Shown: positions 11,228-23,362 of the stretch, one piece after another
How positions within the stretch are numbered: position 1 is the first letter of the stretch
Layout: the number at the start of each line of letters is the position of its first letter
Assembly (NCBI RefSeq): GCF_018687715.1
Contig: NC_056766.1
Location: forward strand, 4,430,501 to 4,494,500
Source of the DNA: Carya illinoinensis
Taxonomy: Eukaryota; Streptophyta; Magnoliopsida; Fagales; Juglandaceae
Direction: 5' to 3'
DNA: 64,000 nucleotides
Notes under the pieces: generated by a model
The model's input: the letters and a program-made list of their open reading frames with translations, nothing else
Databases searched by the model: none
Told to the model about the DNA's origin: nothing
Program-made: the position numbers and the translations under genes

Positions 11228-13375
11228 TGTGATGACCCGCTTTTGAGTGTATTTTCACTGAAGTGTTGTTTTTATTTTAATTAATATATTAGTTTATTTA
11301 TTTTAAATTAATGTGTTTTAAATTGGTTTTTAATTTATTTGATGTTGTGTTTATTTTATTTAGTCGTTTTACGGTTTTTAAAATCGTTTTCGGCGGATCA
11401 GTTTTGGTTTCCGGAGTGAGGATTGGACCTCATTTCTTTTCACATCATTTTCCTTTTTCTCTTTTCCCTTTTTTCTTTTTCCTTCTTTTTCTCTTTTTTC
11501 TTTTTTCTTCTTTTTCTTTTTCTCTCTTCTCTCTCCCCGATCCGGACCCCCCACGTGCTCTCTCTCTCTCCTCCCTCTCCTTCACGCCGGCGTCCCTTCT
11601 CTCTACCAGACCGCCGCCGTCCGGCCACCAATCGACCTCCCACCGGTCCCATTCTCTTCCTCTCCCTCCGGTGCACCACCCCTCCGAAAGCCACCCCCAA
11701 CCGGCCGGCCGTTTGGCCGGAAAAGCTCCAAGAAGGGCGCACGGATTTTGCTCCGATCCGCCGCCGTCGCTCCACCTCCGGCCACCATTTCTTCACCACT
11801 TCATCACCGACTCCTTGCCGTCCTAACCCACCCAATTCCGGCCTCCAACGACCACCGGAACAGCTCCTACGAGCTTAGTTTCCGTTTTGGGTAATCCGGC
11901 CATTTCCGGCCATTTCGCCGCCACCCACGGCCGTTCACCACTTCCAATAGCTTCACAACCATCCCTAGACCATTCCCTATCAATCTCGTGTCCTAGTTTG
12001 TCCCCGTTCAAAAGTGGGTTTTTCAAACCCACGGCCATAGTGAATTTTCACTGTGACGTTGCTGTTTTTCCGCCGTTTGCAACGCCTCGTGTTTTCTAAA
12101 ATTGCCATATAGCGCTGTAAGTATTTTCCAAACCCTATTTTCAGATTTTAATATATATTGCTCATTCAATTATTTTTACTGTTGTTGGTTGTTGATTCCG
12201 GACTGAGTCCGAGGAGTTTCGGGGGTCGGATGGATGGAGGATGGAGTTACTTGTTTTATTGATTTATATTGTTGGATTATTTTATTATGCATTGTTATGG
12301 CATTACATGGTGCATGCACGTGTGTTGTGGGTTTATGAGAAAAGCCTGTGTATTGGCGTGAGTGTGTTGCGGGTGCGTGTGTATCACGAGCCCAAGCCGG
12401 GATGGGTTATTATCTCGGTGGAGCTCCTCTGGTCACTCGGGAGCGGAATAAACTGAGTGATGTCCCCTGAGTTGTCGAGAGCGATGACGGGAGCGGGGCT
12501 AGGGGATGCTTGGCTACGAACGCGCCGGGCGCGGAACCGGGCATCGCCCTACTCACCAACTCCGTGGCCCTTCGCTGGCGAGGGCTAGAGGATGCTTGGC
12601 TACGCACGCGCGGGGTGTGGAACTGGGCATCGCTTGTTAGGTGTCGCATGCGTGGTGGTACTCTGCGGTGTGACACTGGAGCCAGGGTGTGCGGATGACC
12701 CCTAGGGGAGGTCATGGTGCATACGGTTAAAATTGGATAATGGTTTGTGAGGCCAAATGGGACTTTTGGCGTGAGCCAGATGGACTTCTGGCGAGATATT
12801 GGGCCAGATGGACTTCTGGCGAGATATTGGGCCAAATGGACTTTTGGCGGCCAAATGTGACTTTTGGCGTGTTTTTCGGAAAGGATATGTTTTTTGGGCC
12901 AAATGGGTTTTTGGCGTGTGTGGAAAAATTATGTTTTATGGGACATGTGCATTGCATTCTTTCATGCATGTTGTGTGAGTTTTATATGTGTTTTTATCTG
13001 GTAGTGTTTGGGTTGTACTTACCTGCGGTACCATTCGTGGTTCCGTAGCTTTTGGTGCAGAGTTAGAGGATGAAGAGGAGGAGGCTGAGCCCGAGGATGC
13101 GGCTCCGCCGGGTTGCTGATTCTATGTTTTGTATTTGTTAAAACTGTATTTGTGTTTTGTAATATGTTATCTATGTACGTTTTAAACAGCTTGTATTACG
13201 TTAAGAAAAATTCTGGTACTTAGTTATGACTTTCGTTATCCGCTGCGAGTTTCTCTGTACACATCTGTTGCCTTGCACACACTCGGCACCCGTCGATGGG
13301 ATGGTGACCCGGGTTGTCACCATCCGGACGTCTCAATTTCCCCGTGTTCGGGCGTGGGGAATTGGGGGCGTCACA
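11228..13375 (+). repeat. 3' LTR of LARD-like Gypsy element
   Basis: Same length as the 5' LTR (2,148 bp), with no indel and only scattered substitutions, mostly transitions; examples are near 11554 (C/A), 11719, 11914 and 12239. The last bases are GGGGGCGTCACA, followed by the duplicated target TATAC. The palindrome cluster is at 12752-12915. Confidence 0.92.
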
Positions 13376-14110
13376 TATACTACTCCAATTATAGATTAAT
13401 GCTAATTTATTCTTTATGTATCAAATTATCAAAAATAAAAACTATGCGTTTAATTATAAAAAAGAAAAAGGGAAAATAATGCTCGCATCGAATTTCAAGT
13501 ACGTGTAGTTAATTAGATAGATAAAAAAAAATGTGAGTTATACAATATATAGTATTGGCGGTCAGATCTAAGCAAGATATTGACATTATACGTTTTTATA
13601 GTTTCAAATACATGAATGTATCAGTATTAATAATTTAGAGTACAAATTGTAAAACTTCTAGTAATATTTAAAATATACAAAATATATATATATATATATA
13701 TTATATATTTCTCGTGTGGGTAAAGAGGGGAAAAATAAACGAAAACAGGAAAAAAGATCAAAACACATACAGGTGGAATAAAACGCAAATTCAAGCAATT
13801 GGTGACACAAATTAAAGATATGATCTTATCCAAAGATAAAAGTAGCAAAAAAATGAGTATCATGTTTTGGACTGGCCGGAAAGCAAAAGATCTCCACAAC
13901 AATAATTTAAGAGTTCAATGATGGAATGACTCGTAAAAGAAGAGTCTTTCTTTTCTAAGAAGTCTCCCACTAGCAGTACGTACGTACTATGTTTTTTAAG
14001 ATTGTTGGACCACCACTTAATGTTAATTAATAAGGGTGTCTATTAAAAACAAATAATTATTCAAGCGAATTATAACGAATGAATATCAGGAGTCTATATA
14101 TATATATATA
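13376..14110. other. WAKL-array spacer block (copy at 13610-13990)
   Basis: No gene. From about 13610 to 13990 the sequence is clearly homologous to 63615-64000, with shared landmarks TATCAGTATTAATAATTT, CAGGTGGAATAAAAC, CTTATCCAAAGATAAA and GAATGACTCG then AAGTCTTTCTTTT. It is partly repeated at 15440-15780. In the 63615-64000 copy this block lies upstream of WAKL-B, so here it probably marks the promoter side of a lost WAKL gene. Confidence 0.65.
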
Positions 14111-15078
14111 TCTTCTATATATAAAAAGTGTGTATGAAACGGAAAATCTTGTTTTAACGGTTTTTCTTGTTTTTCCGTTAAAGTTAACACCGTTTGTTTT
14201 AACGGTTTGACATATAAAATGAAGACATAAATATTGAGAGAGATAGCATTCAATGTTGTTATATGATTTATTAATCACAATAATAATAATACTTAATAGT
14301 TTATATAATAATAAGTAATTAAAGATTAGTTATTATATTTTTCTCATTTTCCTTAACATATACACGTGTATTAGGTGCATAAGACGTAAATCCCTAAATA
14401 TAATATACGTGTATTATACGTTTCATTAACTCAGATTATTGAATATTTCAAATTTAAAAATCTCATATAATATATAATACAAGTGTGTTTAATCAAAGTG
14501 TTTTTTCTTTTCCCATGGTAGTAGGACGTAACTTCCGCTAAGTCATATTCCACACGTAGGCTTGCTATGATGGGTACGTGACAAAGGCCGTGATCCTTGA
14601 GCTAATCAAGAAAGAGTAAATTCGGCCAACAACTTCCAAATATATTTTAGGATTTATATATATGCTATATATAGAAAATATTATACCACAAATTTTATAA
14701 AAAGATTATGTTTTAACTTTATGTTGTCCCTGATCGACTCAACCAATAGCAAAATAAGAATTTCAATGTTGTCTCTATTGATCGTCTACATGATGACATA
14801 AATTGATGAATAATAATACAAATATCAAACAACACATATTTTGAACTACCGTTTATGTTAGACTTTTATTAAATTTTTCGTATACATCTTTGCTAAAATT
14901 ATAGATGTTATAAACATGTATTGGATTATATGATATTTTGAACTAATTTTTTTATTTTTTCTAATATGCCTTAAATTATTAAGTGACATCAATAATTTTT
15001 ATAAAATATATATTATTTTTTACAAATAATCATTTCATAAAATTAGACAAACGTGCTTTGCACGTTGCTCCCACCTAG
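14111..15078 (+). mobile_element. Non-autonomous Helitron
   Basis: The 968-bp element starts TCTTCTATATATAAAAAGTG, has AACGG-rich sequence just inside, and ends in CTAG (15075-15078). A 7-bp stem-loop AACGTGC-TTT-GCACGTT (15050-15066) lies 8 bp before the end. It sits between A (14110) and T (15079), the Helitron target. There are no terminal inverted repeats and no target duplication, as expected for rolling-circle transposons. No Rep/helicase sequence is present, so mobility would need an autonomous partner. Confidence 0.85.
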
Positions 15079-18000
15079 TATATTCAAAAGTACGTAAAGG
15101 TAAAGAATCTTTGGATCCTTCTTGTTGGCCGGCCAAGTCGTTGTTGTAAAATCAGAACTCCATTCAATTTCCATCAACCGTTCAGAAAAGTTGGTAGGAT
15201 TCGGAAAGATCAAAAAGATAGAAAGAACTAGAAATTTGAAGGAAACCATGCAAGTGGAAATTAAAGGGAAAAGGAAAAAATGCAAAACGCAAATTATTTT
15301 GACCCCACAGGTCTGTAAAAGCTAATGGTCCAACAAAATATGATCAAAGTAGGAAGAATAAAAGCAATGTTTTTAACTTTGGATAAGCAAAAGATTCCCC
15401 AATTCCATCATTGTGGGACAAATATTTCTGGTCTGGAAGAAGAAAAAACAAAAGAAAACGGGAAAAAGGAAACACAGGTGGAATAAAACGGAAATAAGTT
15501 TGATCGATCCCACACACAGGTCTACCAGAGAAGCAATACAACAAATAAGAATTCAAGCAATTGGTCAGACAAAAGATACCTTATCCAATGATAAAAGTAG
15601 AACAAAATTAATAGCATTGTGTTTATGATTGGGGAAGCAAAAGATTCCCACGTACAACAATAATTTAAGAGCTCAATGGAATGACTCGTAAAAGAAGTCT
15701 TTCTTTACTCATAAAAGAAGTCTTTCTTTTCTTTTATGAGAAGTCTCCCACTAGTGGTACTATGGTCTTTAATTCTAATATTGTTTTGATTGAAATTACC
15801 TAAATACCGTTGTATTGTAACACAAACGTCTACTAATTCACTCAACCAATTAGTTAGTCGATATTCATGTAATTATACGATAAAAGAGCATTAACATAAG
15901 ATAAATCAAATGTAACTTGCAAATAATATCAAAGCGAACTGAGTACTGAAACCGCTGTGGTAAAAGGAAAAAAAAAATACAAAAACAACAAAAAGGGATC
16001 ACGGGTACGTAGAAAACGAAAATTAAAGTTTATTAATTAAAGCAATTAATTAATAAACTTTATCAACGTACAGGCCATCTGCAAAAGTGTTGAGCAAAAC
16101 AACAGACGAAAATTAAAGCAATTAATCCCACAAAATATTTTATCTTATCCCAATTTAAAAGTACAGTAAAGAATAGTGTCATCATGATGTTTATGATCAT
16201 GCATATATGCTGGCAAAGCAAAATATTCGCTAACATGAATATATGATTAATTAAACACTGATCAATTATGGGAATGACTCTTAATTTTTTTGGAAATGAT
16301 AACAAAAAGTAGAAATATATGAAATGGATCGTAATCTCTATAAATTCTTTATCTAAACTTTAAGGCATAAAAGCTAGAGATCGAAATAGACATAAGAAAT
16401 AGAATTTATAATATTTATAATTATGTAAATATAATATATATATATATATATATCTACATCTCTTAAAGCACAACTAATGTAAAGCAAAGAGTTTTATTGA
16501 GAAATATATATTTATTCAATATTATATTTATATTTTCTAGCACTTTATTATAAAAAATACATATATTTTTTGAAATTCAACTGTACTTTAAATTTACCAA
16601 ATATTCTCGAACTTAATTGCTCATTAAGAAAAAGGTGATTCTTGAACATATAATATATATATATATATCGCGCGGTTTATCAATGAATGTGCTACTGGAT
16701 TATTTTATTTATCCAAATCGTATTTAATTTTTATACCGGGTAAAACTTAATTATGCTAATTGATTAATAATAAAATTGATATGGCCACCACGCTTCACTG
16801 ATCTCCTTCGTACAAAGAGGACACCTACCTCGTTTCCAACCTCAAGTCCTGTAGAAAGAAAGCTCCGCAACCTAATTCTATCATAGCGGAGACAACCTAA
16901 TTCACAGTCAATTGTTTATACTTCAAAATTATTCTATCATTTTACTCGTTTTTTTTACTATAATCAAGCATTAATTTGAAACACTCAAACTAAGAGCATT
17001 CACATCACATTTTTCATAAAATTTCTTATAATTTAAAAGAGTGCAATTTGTCAGATTTTTATAATTAAAGGATAAATTGTTTTAGTTTTTTTTTTTTTTT
17101 TAAGACTTTACTTCATTCATAAAACTCGAAGTTACATCTGTGAATGATTCTCACAAATACAATAATTTAAGATCAAAGCTCAATCATGGAATGAATCGTA
17201 ATAGAAGTCTTTTTTTCTTTTCTCTTCTCTATTTTTAAAAAAATTCTAAGTCAGCTCCAACTAGCATGACTATGGTTTTTAAGATTTCTAAAATTTTTAT
17301 TGAAATTTTAAGAGTTCAAGTAGGACATATACCAATGATTCAACTGGAAAAGAACGATAAAATCTTTATCGTCAAATCTCTCTCTTCCTGCATGTCCCAT
17401 GTTGAGTAGGAAGAGACTTGTTGGACTAACAATACTAATTAAGGAAGCGACTGAGTATTCAAAATTACGTAAAAGACTTTTTTCTTTTTTTTGACCATCT
17501 CATTTTCTCTCGAGCGTTTCACTCCCAAGCCAAAACTCATCCAAAAAAATCTTATCTTCTCCATCTAGAGGGGGGTCAAGCTTTGGCTCCTCCCTTCCTC
17601 CTCTTATCTGGCTAGTCTAGAAACTATGCAGCCTATTTTTCTAGTCTTTTTTTTTTCCCCATCCATAGTAAGGAGAAACGCCGATATGCTACTTTCCGGA
17701 GCCTAGCGACCGTCACGTGCTTTACCGCAATATTCCCCAGCCACCAATCTTTCAGACTGTCGAAGAATATTGTTGAATGTGCCACATGCGTTGATCAAAG
17801 CGCGCGAGAGATCCACACGCCACAGCACTAAGAAACTCTTTTTGTCGCCATGCGCGACATTTCTAGGGCCAGCGACCTTGGATTCTTTATATCCGACCGA
17901 CCTCCATACTCCTAGCGTGGCGCACGTCTCACATGTGCCGCCACAATCCCTAACTGTCGTCCTTTGGCGATTTTGACGATTCTCCTGTTTGCTATCTGCC

Positions 18001-19582
18001 TATATTCTCACTTCTCATAACCAAGGATTCTTTATAAAGAAAACAAGGTAAAAGTTACATCTCAAATGTTTTATATTTACATATCAAAGTATAAAAACTA
18101 AAACAATTTACACTTTAATTATAAAAATCTGACAAATTATGTCGTATATACAAAAATGATATTCTTTATTATGTCGTATATGCGGTCTACCATATAATAT
18201 ATAATATATATACACATACATATTATTATTTTTATTTAAAAACTAAAAACCAGGGGTCCCCTTGGCCCTGCCGCCTGCCTAGTTTTTAAAAGAACATGCA
18301 TATAGTTATTAACGATCCCAATGCATGGTTTCCTTGCTTCATTACAAATTCTAGTATGTGATCAATTATTATTAATGATGCTAAACCAATCAACGTCATT
18401 CCGATCCGTTGCTTTTTTCAAGTATATATTATATGAATATTGGCTCCTGGCGGTGAGTATTATTTATTAATATTGATTAGTTAAGTACTAATGTTCTTGT
18501 TTATTAGCAAGAGATACTTGTGAAAACCAATTATTTATGATCTTTTTCTTCTAGGAAAGAGAAAATAATTAGATTTCTTTTATCTGTATGTGAGATTACA
18601 TTCTCCTTTCATAATAATGGAGGTAAAATTTTAATTATTATTATACGCTTAATTATTATTTTAATTTTTTGTATTTGAACATATTTGAATTAAAAAATCA
18701 ATAGTGCTACAATTACAAAAAGATTTCATATAAGTAAAACTTCAAACTAATATCATAAGTTTATATATATAATAAGTTATAATAAAACTAATTTTACAAT
18801 TTAATATACTACATCAAGTCATGTCAGCTTGTCGATTTATTCTTGTTTAATCTCTTTTTGGCTAAAGAATTAAAAAAAATAATAATTTAGAAAGTAGAAA
18901 ATATCTCAAATTCAAACATTAAATTAAAAATACTTTACCAAAAATAATTCACCAATAAAAACTAATTAAGAGATACATGTACGCGGTACATGAAAATAGT
19001 CATAAAGCAGACATCTAATTAGATACACGACTTGCTTGCCAATACAAAATTAAAGCCTTCAATATTACAAAGCACACACCAGCTAACATTATAGCATACA
19101 CAAATCTCTTAACAGCTAACACTCTTAAGTACTTGAACATTGAATGCATTTAGTCGACACTCCTAATTTCTTTTCGAATCTAAGCCAAGCAATGGAGGCT
19201 TATGGAAAGTACTGGGCGATACCCACAAGATAGAAGCACCTGCTAATTGTTGGACTAGGCGACGAGAGCACAAAAAAGGCGATTTAGAGAAGCTGGAAGG
19301 ATTTGGAAAGAGAAAGATTAAAAGAAATAGAGATTTGAAGGAAGATGCTAGCAGCTAATTGGTGGTGATAAGAGCAAGAAAACATGGTCGGGAGTGAGGG
19401 GCAAAGGAATAATGGGAGGAAGTGGATGCGATGGGTAGTAGCAATAATATTCGATCATGTTGACAGCCAAAGATTGAGCCCGTCTTAACCCTAAGGATTA
19501 AGGTTTATCTACCATCATCCAATGGTTTTAGTGTTTCATTTCCCATGCTATCGATGGTACTTGTCGAACAATAGCTAGTGGT
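15079..19582. other. Degenerate WAKL-array spacers, no intact gene
   Basis: Recurrent blocks: 15360-15420 (as at 4700-4770), 15440-15780 (as at 13610-13990 and 63615-64000), 16010-16290, and 17150-17400 (as at 40900-41110). A poly-T run at 17083-17101 followed by CTTCATTCATAAAACTCG may be the 3' tip of a minus-strand LINE. A short repeat around TTTGTCAGATTTTTATAATT occurs at 17045-17075, inverted at 18090-18150, and again at 39975-40020. 18505-19582 is paralogous to 50080-50484 plus 54411-54866, the 3' flank of WAKL-B. The less AT-rich part 17500-18010 has a 68-codon frame at 17770-17976 that I do not recognise. Confidence 0.55.
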
Positions 19583-20012
19583 TGTTGGAAACCCCCCAAG
19601 TGTGAAATGTCATTTGAATATGCAGCCAGCCAAGCCATCCACCAAAAGTTTCTAGCAGCAAATATTGACCAATATTTGTGCACCGAAAGAAGCCTTCCTC
19701 TTGGTCAAGAAGTGTGGGAGTTTGTCCCCCATGGCTCCTCCTATAAAAGGAGGTCATTTGCTGAACATTAAAATATTCCTCACTGCGGTGAGAGATCAAG
19801 GCAAGGCTAAGGGCGAAAATAGATTCTGGGGAAACCCAGAACAGGGGGCATTTTGAGAGATAGAGAGTTTGTTTATGAGTGTTTGTAAAATTATACAAAC
19901 ATATTGAAAATACTGATTTTCTGCTTCAGTGGACGTAGGCAAGTTGCCGAACCACTTAAATATTGTCTCTCTATCTTCTTGTGTGATTTTTGGACAGACT
20001 AGAGGCGCAACA
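19583..20012 (+). repeat. 5' LTR of outer Copia-type element
   Basis: Starts at TGTTGGAAACC and ends at GAGGCGCAACA. It contains the TATA box TATAAAAG at 19742-19749, in the expected LTR promoter position. The paired LTR is at 28174-28602. Confidence 0.9.
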
Positions 20013-20014
20013 AT

Positions 20015-20026
20015 TGGTATCAGAGC
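20015..20026 (+). other. Primer-binding site of outer element
   Basis: TGGTATCAGAGC, initiator-Met tRNA type, 2 bp after the left LTR. Confidence 0.88.
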
Positions 20027-20202
20027 TTTGGTTTCGTGCTGTCTAGAAACATCAAGTTGGTCGAAAGTAATTTTTGATCAGACAATGATGTTCCTCGCAT
20101 CAAGAAGAATTCGTTGCTACAAACGGCATAAAAAACGGATGCCAGAGGAGCCCGTACGCGCCCCTAGAAGTTGGAGAGTGCACAGACGCGCCTCAGTCGC
20201 AC

Positions 20203-20400
20203 CAGAGGAAGAAGACGAGTGGGAAATACGCGCCCCCACTCACTGCTGGAGGAAGAAGACGCGTGGGAGACACTCTCCCACGCGGCCCCACGCTCCGACA
20301 CACTCTCCCACGCGCCCCCACTCGCGGCTGGAGGAAGAAGACGCATGGGAGACACTCTCCCATGCGCCCCCACGCTCCGGCACGCTCTCCCACGCACCAC
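20203..20400 (+). repeat. GC-rich hairpin repeats in outer-element leader
   Basis: A unit of about 80 bp built around a perfect hairpin (GCGTGGGAGA-CAC-TCTCCCACGC at 20261-20283) is repeated, with a second hairpin GCATGGGAGA-CAC-TCTCCCATGC at 20343-20365. The two arms vary together (CG to TA), so pairing is maintained. It is strikingly GC-rich against its surroundings. Confidence 0.75.
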
Positions 20401-20429
20401 TGTAGCAGAAGACTGATCTAAACCGTCAG

Positions 20430-21045
20430 AAAGTCGCAGATCAATTTTGGGCTAGATCTAAGCCATTCGGAGTCTGATTTCAACGATCAAATAGTGCTTT
20501 CCAACTATTTGGATCATTCCGGACTCATCCGTATGGTGGGAATGTTGAGATTCGCCATCGGTACTTTCGATTTGAACTGTCCATGAGTTGCAGATCATTT
20601 TGGACTAGATCTACGCCAGTTGGAGTTCAATTGCGATGATCAAATAGTGCTGACAAACTATTTGGATCATTTCAGACTCATCTATACCATGAGAATGTTG
20701 AGATTCGCCATCGGTACATTCGATCTGAACCGTCCACGAGTTGCAGATCATTTTGGGCTAGATCTACGCCAGTTGGAGTTCAATTGCGATGATCAAATAG
20801 TGCTGACAAATTATTTGGATCGTTCTGGACTCATCCGTATGGTGGGAATGTTGAGATTCGCCATCGGTACATTCGATCTGAACCGTTCATGAGTTGCAGA
20901 TCATTTTGGGTTAGATCTAAGCCATTCGGGGTTCAATTGCAATGATTAAATAGTGCTGGAAAACTATTTGGATCATTCCGGACTCATCCATACGGTGGGA
21001 ATGTTGAGATTCGCCATCGGTACTAATGATCTAGACCGTTCATAC
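20430..21045 (+). repeat. Tandem array of 153-bp units in outer-element leader
   Basis: The landmark TTGAGATTCGCCATCGGTAC recurs with exact 153-bp spacing (about 20545, 20698, 20851 and 21004), giving nearly four units. The period is a multiple of three and part of the array stays open (20620-20892), but I see no protein family. A single related copy exists on the minus strand at 46985-47090 in the Copia at 42555-47893, so the tandem form arose in this element. Confidence 0.8.
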
Positions 21046-21052
21046 TTCAGAT

Positions 21053-21238
21053 CAATTGTGGGCTTGATCGTAGCAAGTTGGAGTCGTGATAGACTCATTT
21101 GTTTTGGGCTTGATCGCAGCCAGTTGGAGTCGTGACGGACTCATTTGTTTTGAGATTGATCGTAACCAATTGGAGTCGTGACAGACTCATTTCTTTTGGG
21201 CTTGATCTCAACCAGTTGGAGTCGTGACAGACTCATTT
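21053..21238 (+). repeat. Tandem array of 46-bp units in outer-element leader
   Basis: Four consecutive 46-bp units have the landmarks GGGCTTGATCG, AGTTGGAGTCGTGA and GACTCATTTG. They directly follow the 153-bp array and share some of its words (TTGGAGT, GACTCAT), so they may be derived from it by deletion and amplification. Confidence 0.75.
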
Positions 21239-21289
21239 GTTTTGGGCTATTTTAAATCAGTTGGGATCGTGAAGTTTGAGGAGCAAACT

Positions 21290-22875
21290 TCAGATCATTG
21301 GACGATGCTGATTAAATTGTTATATCAGCAGGTTTTGGCAGTCATACAACTCGTGAAGCATAATGTTATTAAGAGGAGAACCGCAACGGATCTCATTATG
21401 GCTTTCTTTGAAAAGTCAGTTGCAAATAACAAAGTGCAGATGAAGAAATAGTTCAACTTCAGAAAATGCAGAAAGTACTATTGTTGCCCAATATTATTTA
21501 GTGTTGTGGTCAAAAAGTTGGGAGGTCATGAATATGGGTATGAGTAATTCTGCAAAGAAAACGAAGTTGAAGTTTCTCAATGTAAGAAATCTTATCCTAG
21601 ATGAAGAGGTGCGCAGAAGAGACTCTGGCAAGATCTTGAGTTGTTGGTCCTGAATGTTAATAGTAAGGGAAGAGGCAAGTCAAGATCTGGACAACAGATG
21701 ACTCGCTAGAAATTGTGGCAAGATAGGCCACAAGAGATTGCTAAAATCAGGAGAAAACTGATAATGATGTTGTGAATATGGTGACTGAAGAAATACATGT
21801 CATCGTATTTCTTGCAGTGTACAATGCTGTTAAAGACAACTTGAAGACAACAGTCATTCAGGTGTGTTTTCTCAAAAGGGCGTGGAAGGTCACGAATAAT
21901 TCATTGGTTTTGGCTCGTGGTAATGGTCGTGTGAATTAGACGAAGAAGTAAAAGGAACTCAGTTTTACTTTTCCTCATCTAAACTTGAAGAAATCTCCCT
22001 AGACCACGACATGAAGTGAAGGTGTGAGAGATGGGAACAAAACGTCAGATGTTCTAGGGATATCTACACCTAAAGTTGATGATCACATAACTGCCAAGAC
22101 GATCAGACCTCCATGATGGTTACTACCTTAAACTATATCCTGTTGAATGAAGGTAGTGAACTACGGTATGAAGAAAATTCTTGCAAGAATGGAGATTATG
22201 CAAATCGAAGTTAGCTGAGACTGCGCACAAGATGGGCACATCGACTGAAGACAAGATATGTTAGCAGCAGGATGAGGAGTCAGTCGCCCAGGTTAGAGAT
22301 GGAGACCTCAGCAACAAGTTCTCTGATATGTGTCAAGGTCCGTGCGAGACCATTGATTCCCAATGTAGTGGGAGATGTGTTTCCCTATATAGATGTGTTG
22401 ATTAAAGGCACTATACGCGATAAACTAAAGTTATGCATCACTTTAGTTAGTCTTCTAATTTGAAGATATGAGCTGTAAAATTACAAAGATGATAAGGGAT
22501 CATGCTGGAGATAGAGACTAGCATGTTGAGAACTAGTCTCCAAGTTGGAGATTGGTGTGATTGTAGGATTATGGAGCCTGGTTTGAAGCTGTAAAGGCAC
22601 CAGACAGATTGTTCGCTCGGTTGTGGCTCGAGCGAAGCTCAGTTTGCTCAAGGTGTACATGAGTGCGGACTCATGGACTCAAGCGAAAGAATAATCCTAG
22701 AGAGTTGAGATTGTGAAATAAAGCACTTGTAAATCTCCTTTGAAGAAAATCCCTTGCAAGCTCCGTGGATGTAGACGATGCTGATGCATTTCAAGATACA
22801 TTTGGAGAGGCATCTGGACATACATTTGAAGACGTACCTGCAGATGCGTTTGATAGCGGAAATATCTCATGGCTA
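21290..22875 (+). pseudogene. Gag relic of outer Copia-type element
   Basis: Heavily decayed sequence. Around 21640-21830 the words LNVNSKGRGKSRSGQQ and RNCGKIGHKR are readable in different frames, with stops between them. They resemble the basic linker and zinc knuckle of Tork-type Copia Gag. The rest cannot be assigned, and protease, integrase, RT and RNase H are absent. The nested Copia interrupts the element right after 22880. Confidence 0.5.
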
Positions 22876-22880
22876 ACAAG

Positions 22881-23137
22881 TGTTGGAATATAGCCTCAAG
22901 AATTGAACAAATGGAGTTAAAATCTAAAGCTACACGTGTACTGGAAGAAGGAAAGAAAAGTTAGTTAAAACAGTTAGTCTATTATTTCCTACTTTGCCTT
23001 GTATAAATAGATGGTAGTACTCTGTAATAATTAATTCATTCAAGCATTTTTTCATCTCTTTTTCATCTCAATAGTTCTGCTTTCATCTTCAATTCTTTGC
23101 TCACAAATCAGAACCTCAATTCATCTAAGATTTGACA
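22881..23137 (+). repeat. 5' LTR of Copia-1
   Basis: Starts TGTTGGAATATAG and ends GATTTGACA. TATA box TATAAATA at 23002-23009. It differs from the 3' LTR at about position 23023 (C against T). Confidence 0.93.
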
Positions 23138-23362
23138 TGGTATCAGATTGAAAAACTATATGCTTCCGCGATCTCACAAAGATTTTGTTCTGAAATCTTT
23201 GTACTCCTTTCTTCTATTTCTTGCATTTCGATCTCACAAAGATTGAAATCCTTTTCTTCTACATACTTTCTTCTATTTCTTTCATTCCTGGCAATTCTTG
23301 CAGTTCTTGGAGAAATTCTTGCATTTCTGACAATTCTTGCAGTTCTTGGAGAAATTCCAGAA

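Larger units (their letters stand above)
5250..13375 (+). mobile_element. LARD-like Gypsy-derived LTR retrotransposon, non-autonomous
   Basis: Two 2,148-bp direct repeats (5250-7397 and 11228-13375) start TGTGATGACCCGC, end in CA, and are flanked by the perfect 5-bp duplication TATAC (5245-5249 and 13376-13380). A tRNA-iMet-type primer-binding site follows the left LTR, and the purine tract AAGGAGGGGAGGATG precedes the right LTR. The sequence before the tract (TTTCGAGGACGAAATTT) is typical of Ty3/Gypsy Tekay/Del-type elements. The 3.8-kb interior keeps only a broken gag scrap and no protease, RT, RNase H or integrase, so it must have moved with enzymes supplied in trans. I count about eleven mismatches between the LTRs by eye, so the insertion is recent. 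Confidence 0.92.

Noticed and set aside
17770..17976. 68-codon frame MLNVPHALIK and on, in a less AT-rich segment
   Set aside because: No recognisable domain, no splice context and no repeat partner. It was kept only as part of the spacer description.
20164..20416. Several overlapping frames across 20164-20416
   Set aside because: They are frames through the GC-rich tandem hairpin repeats in a retrotransposon leader.
21053..21238. 46-bp direct repeats that could be mistaken for a CRISPR array
   Set aside because: Units are contiguous without unique spacers, the DNA is plant nuclear, and no cas genes are present.
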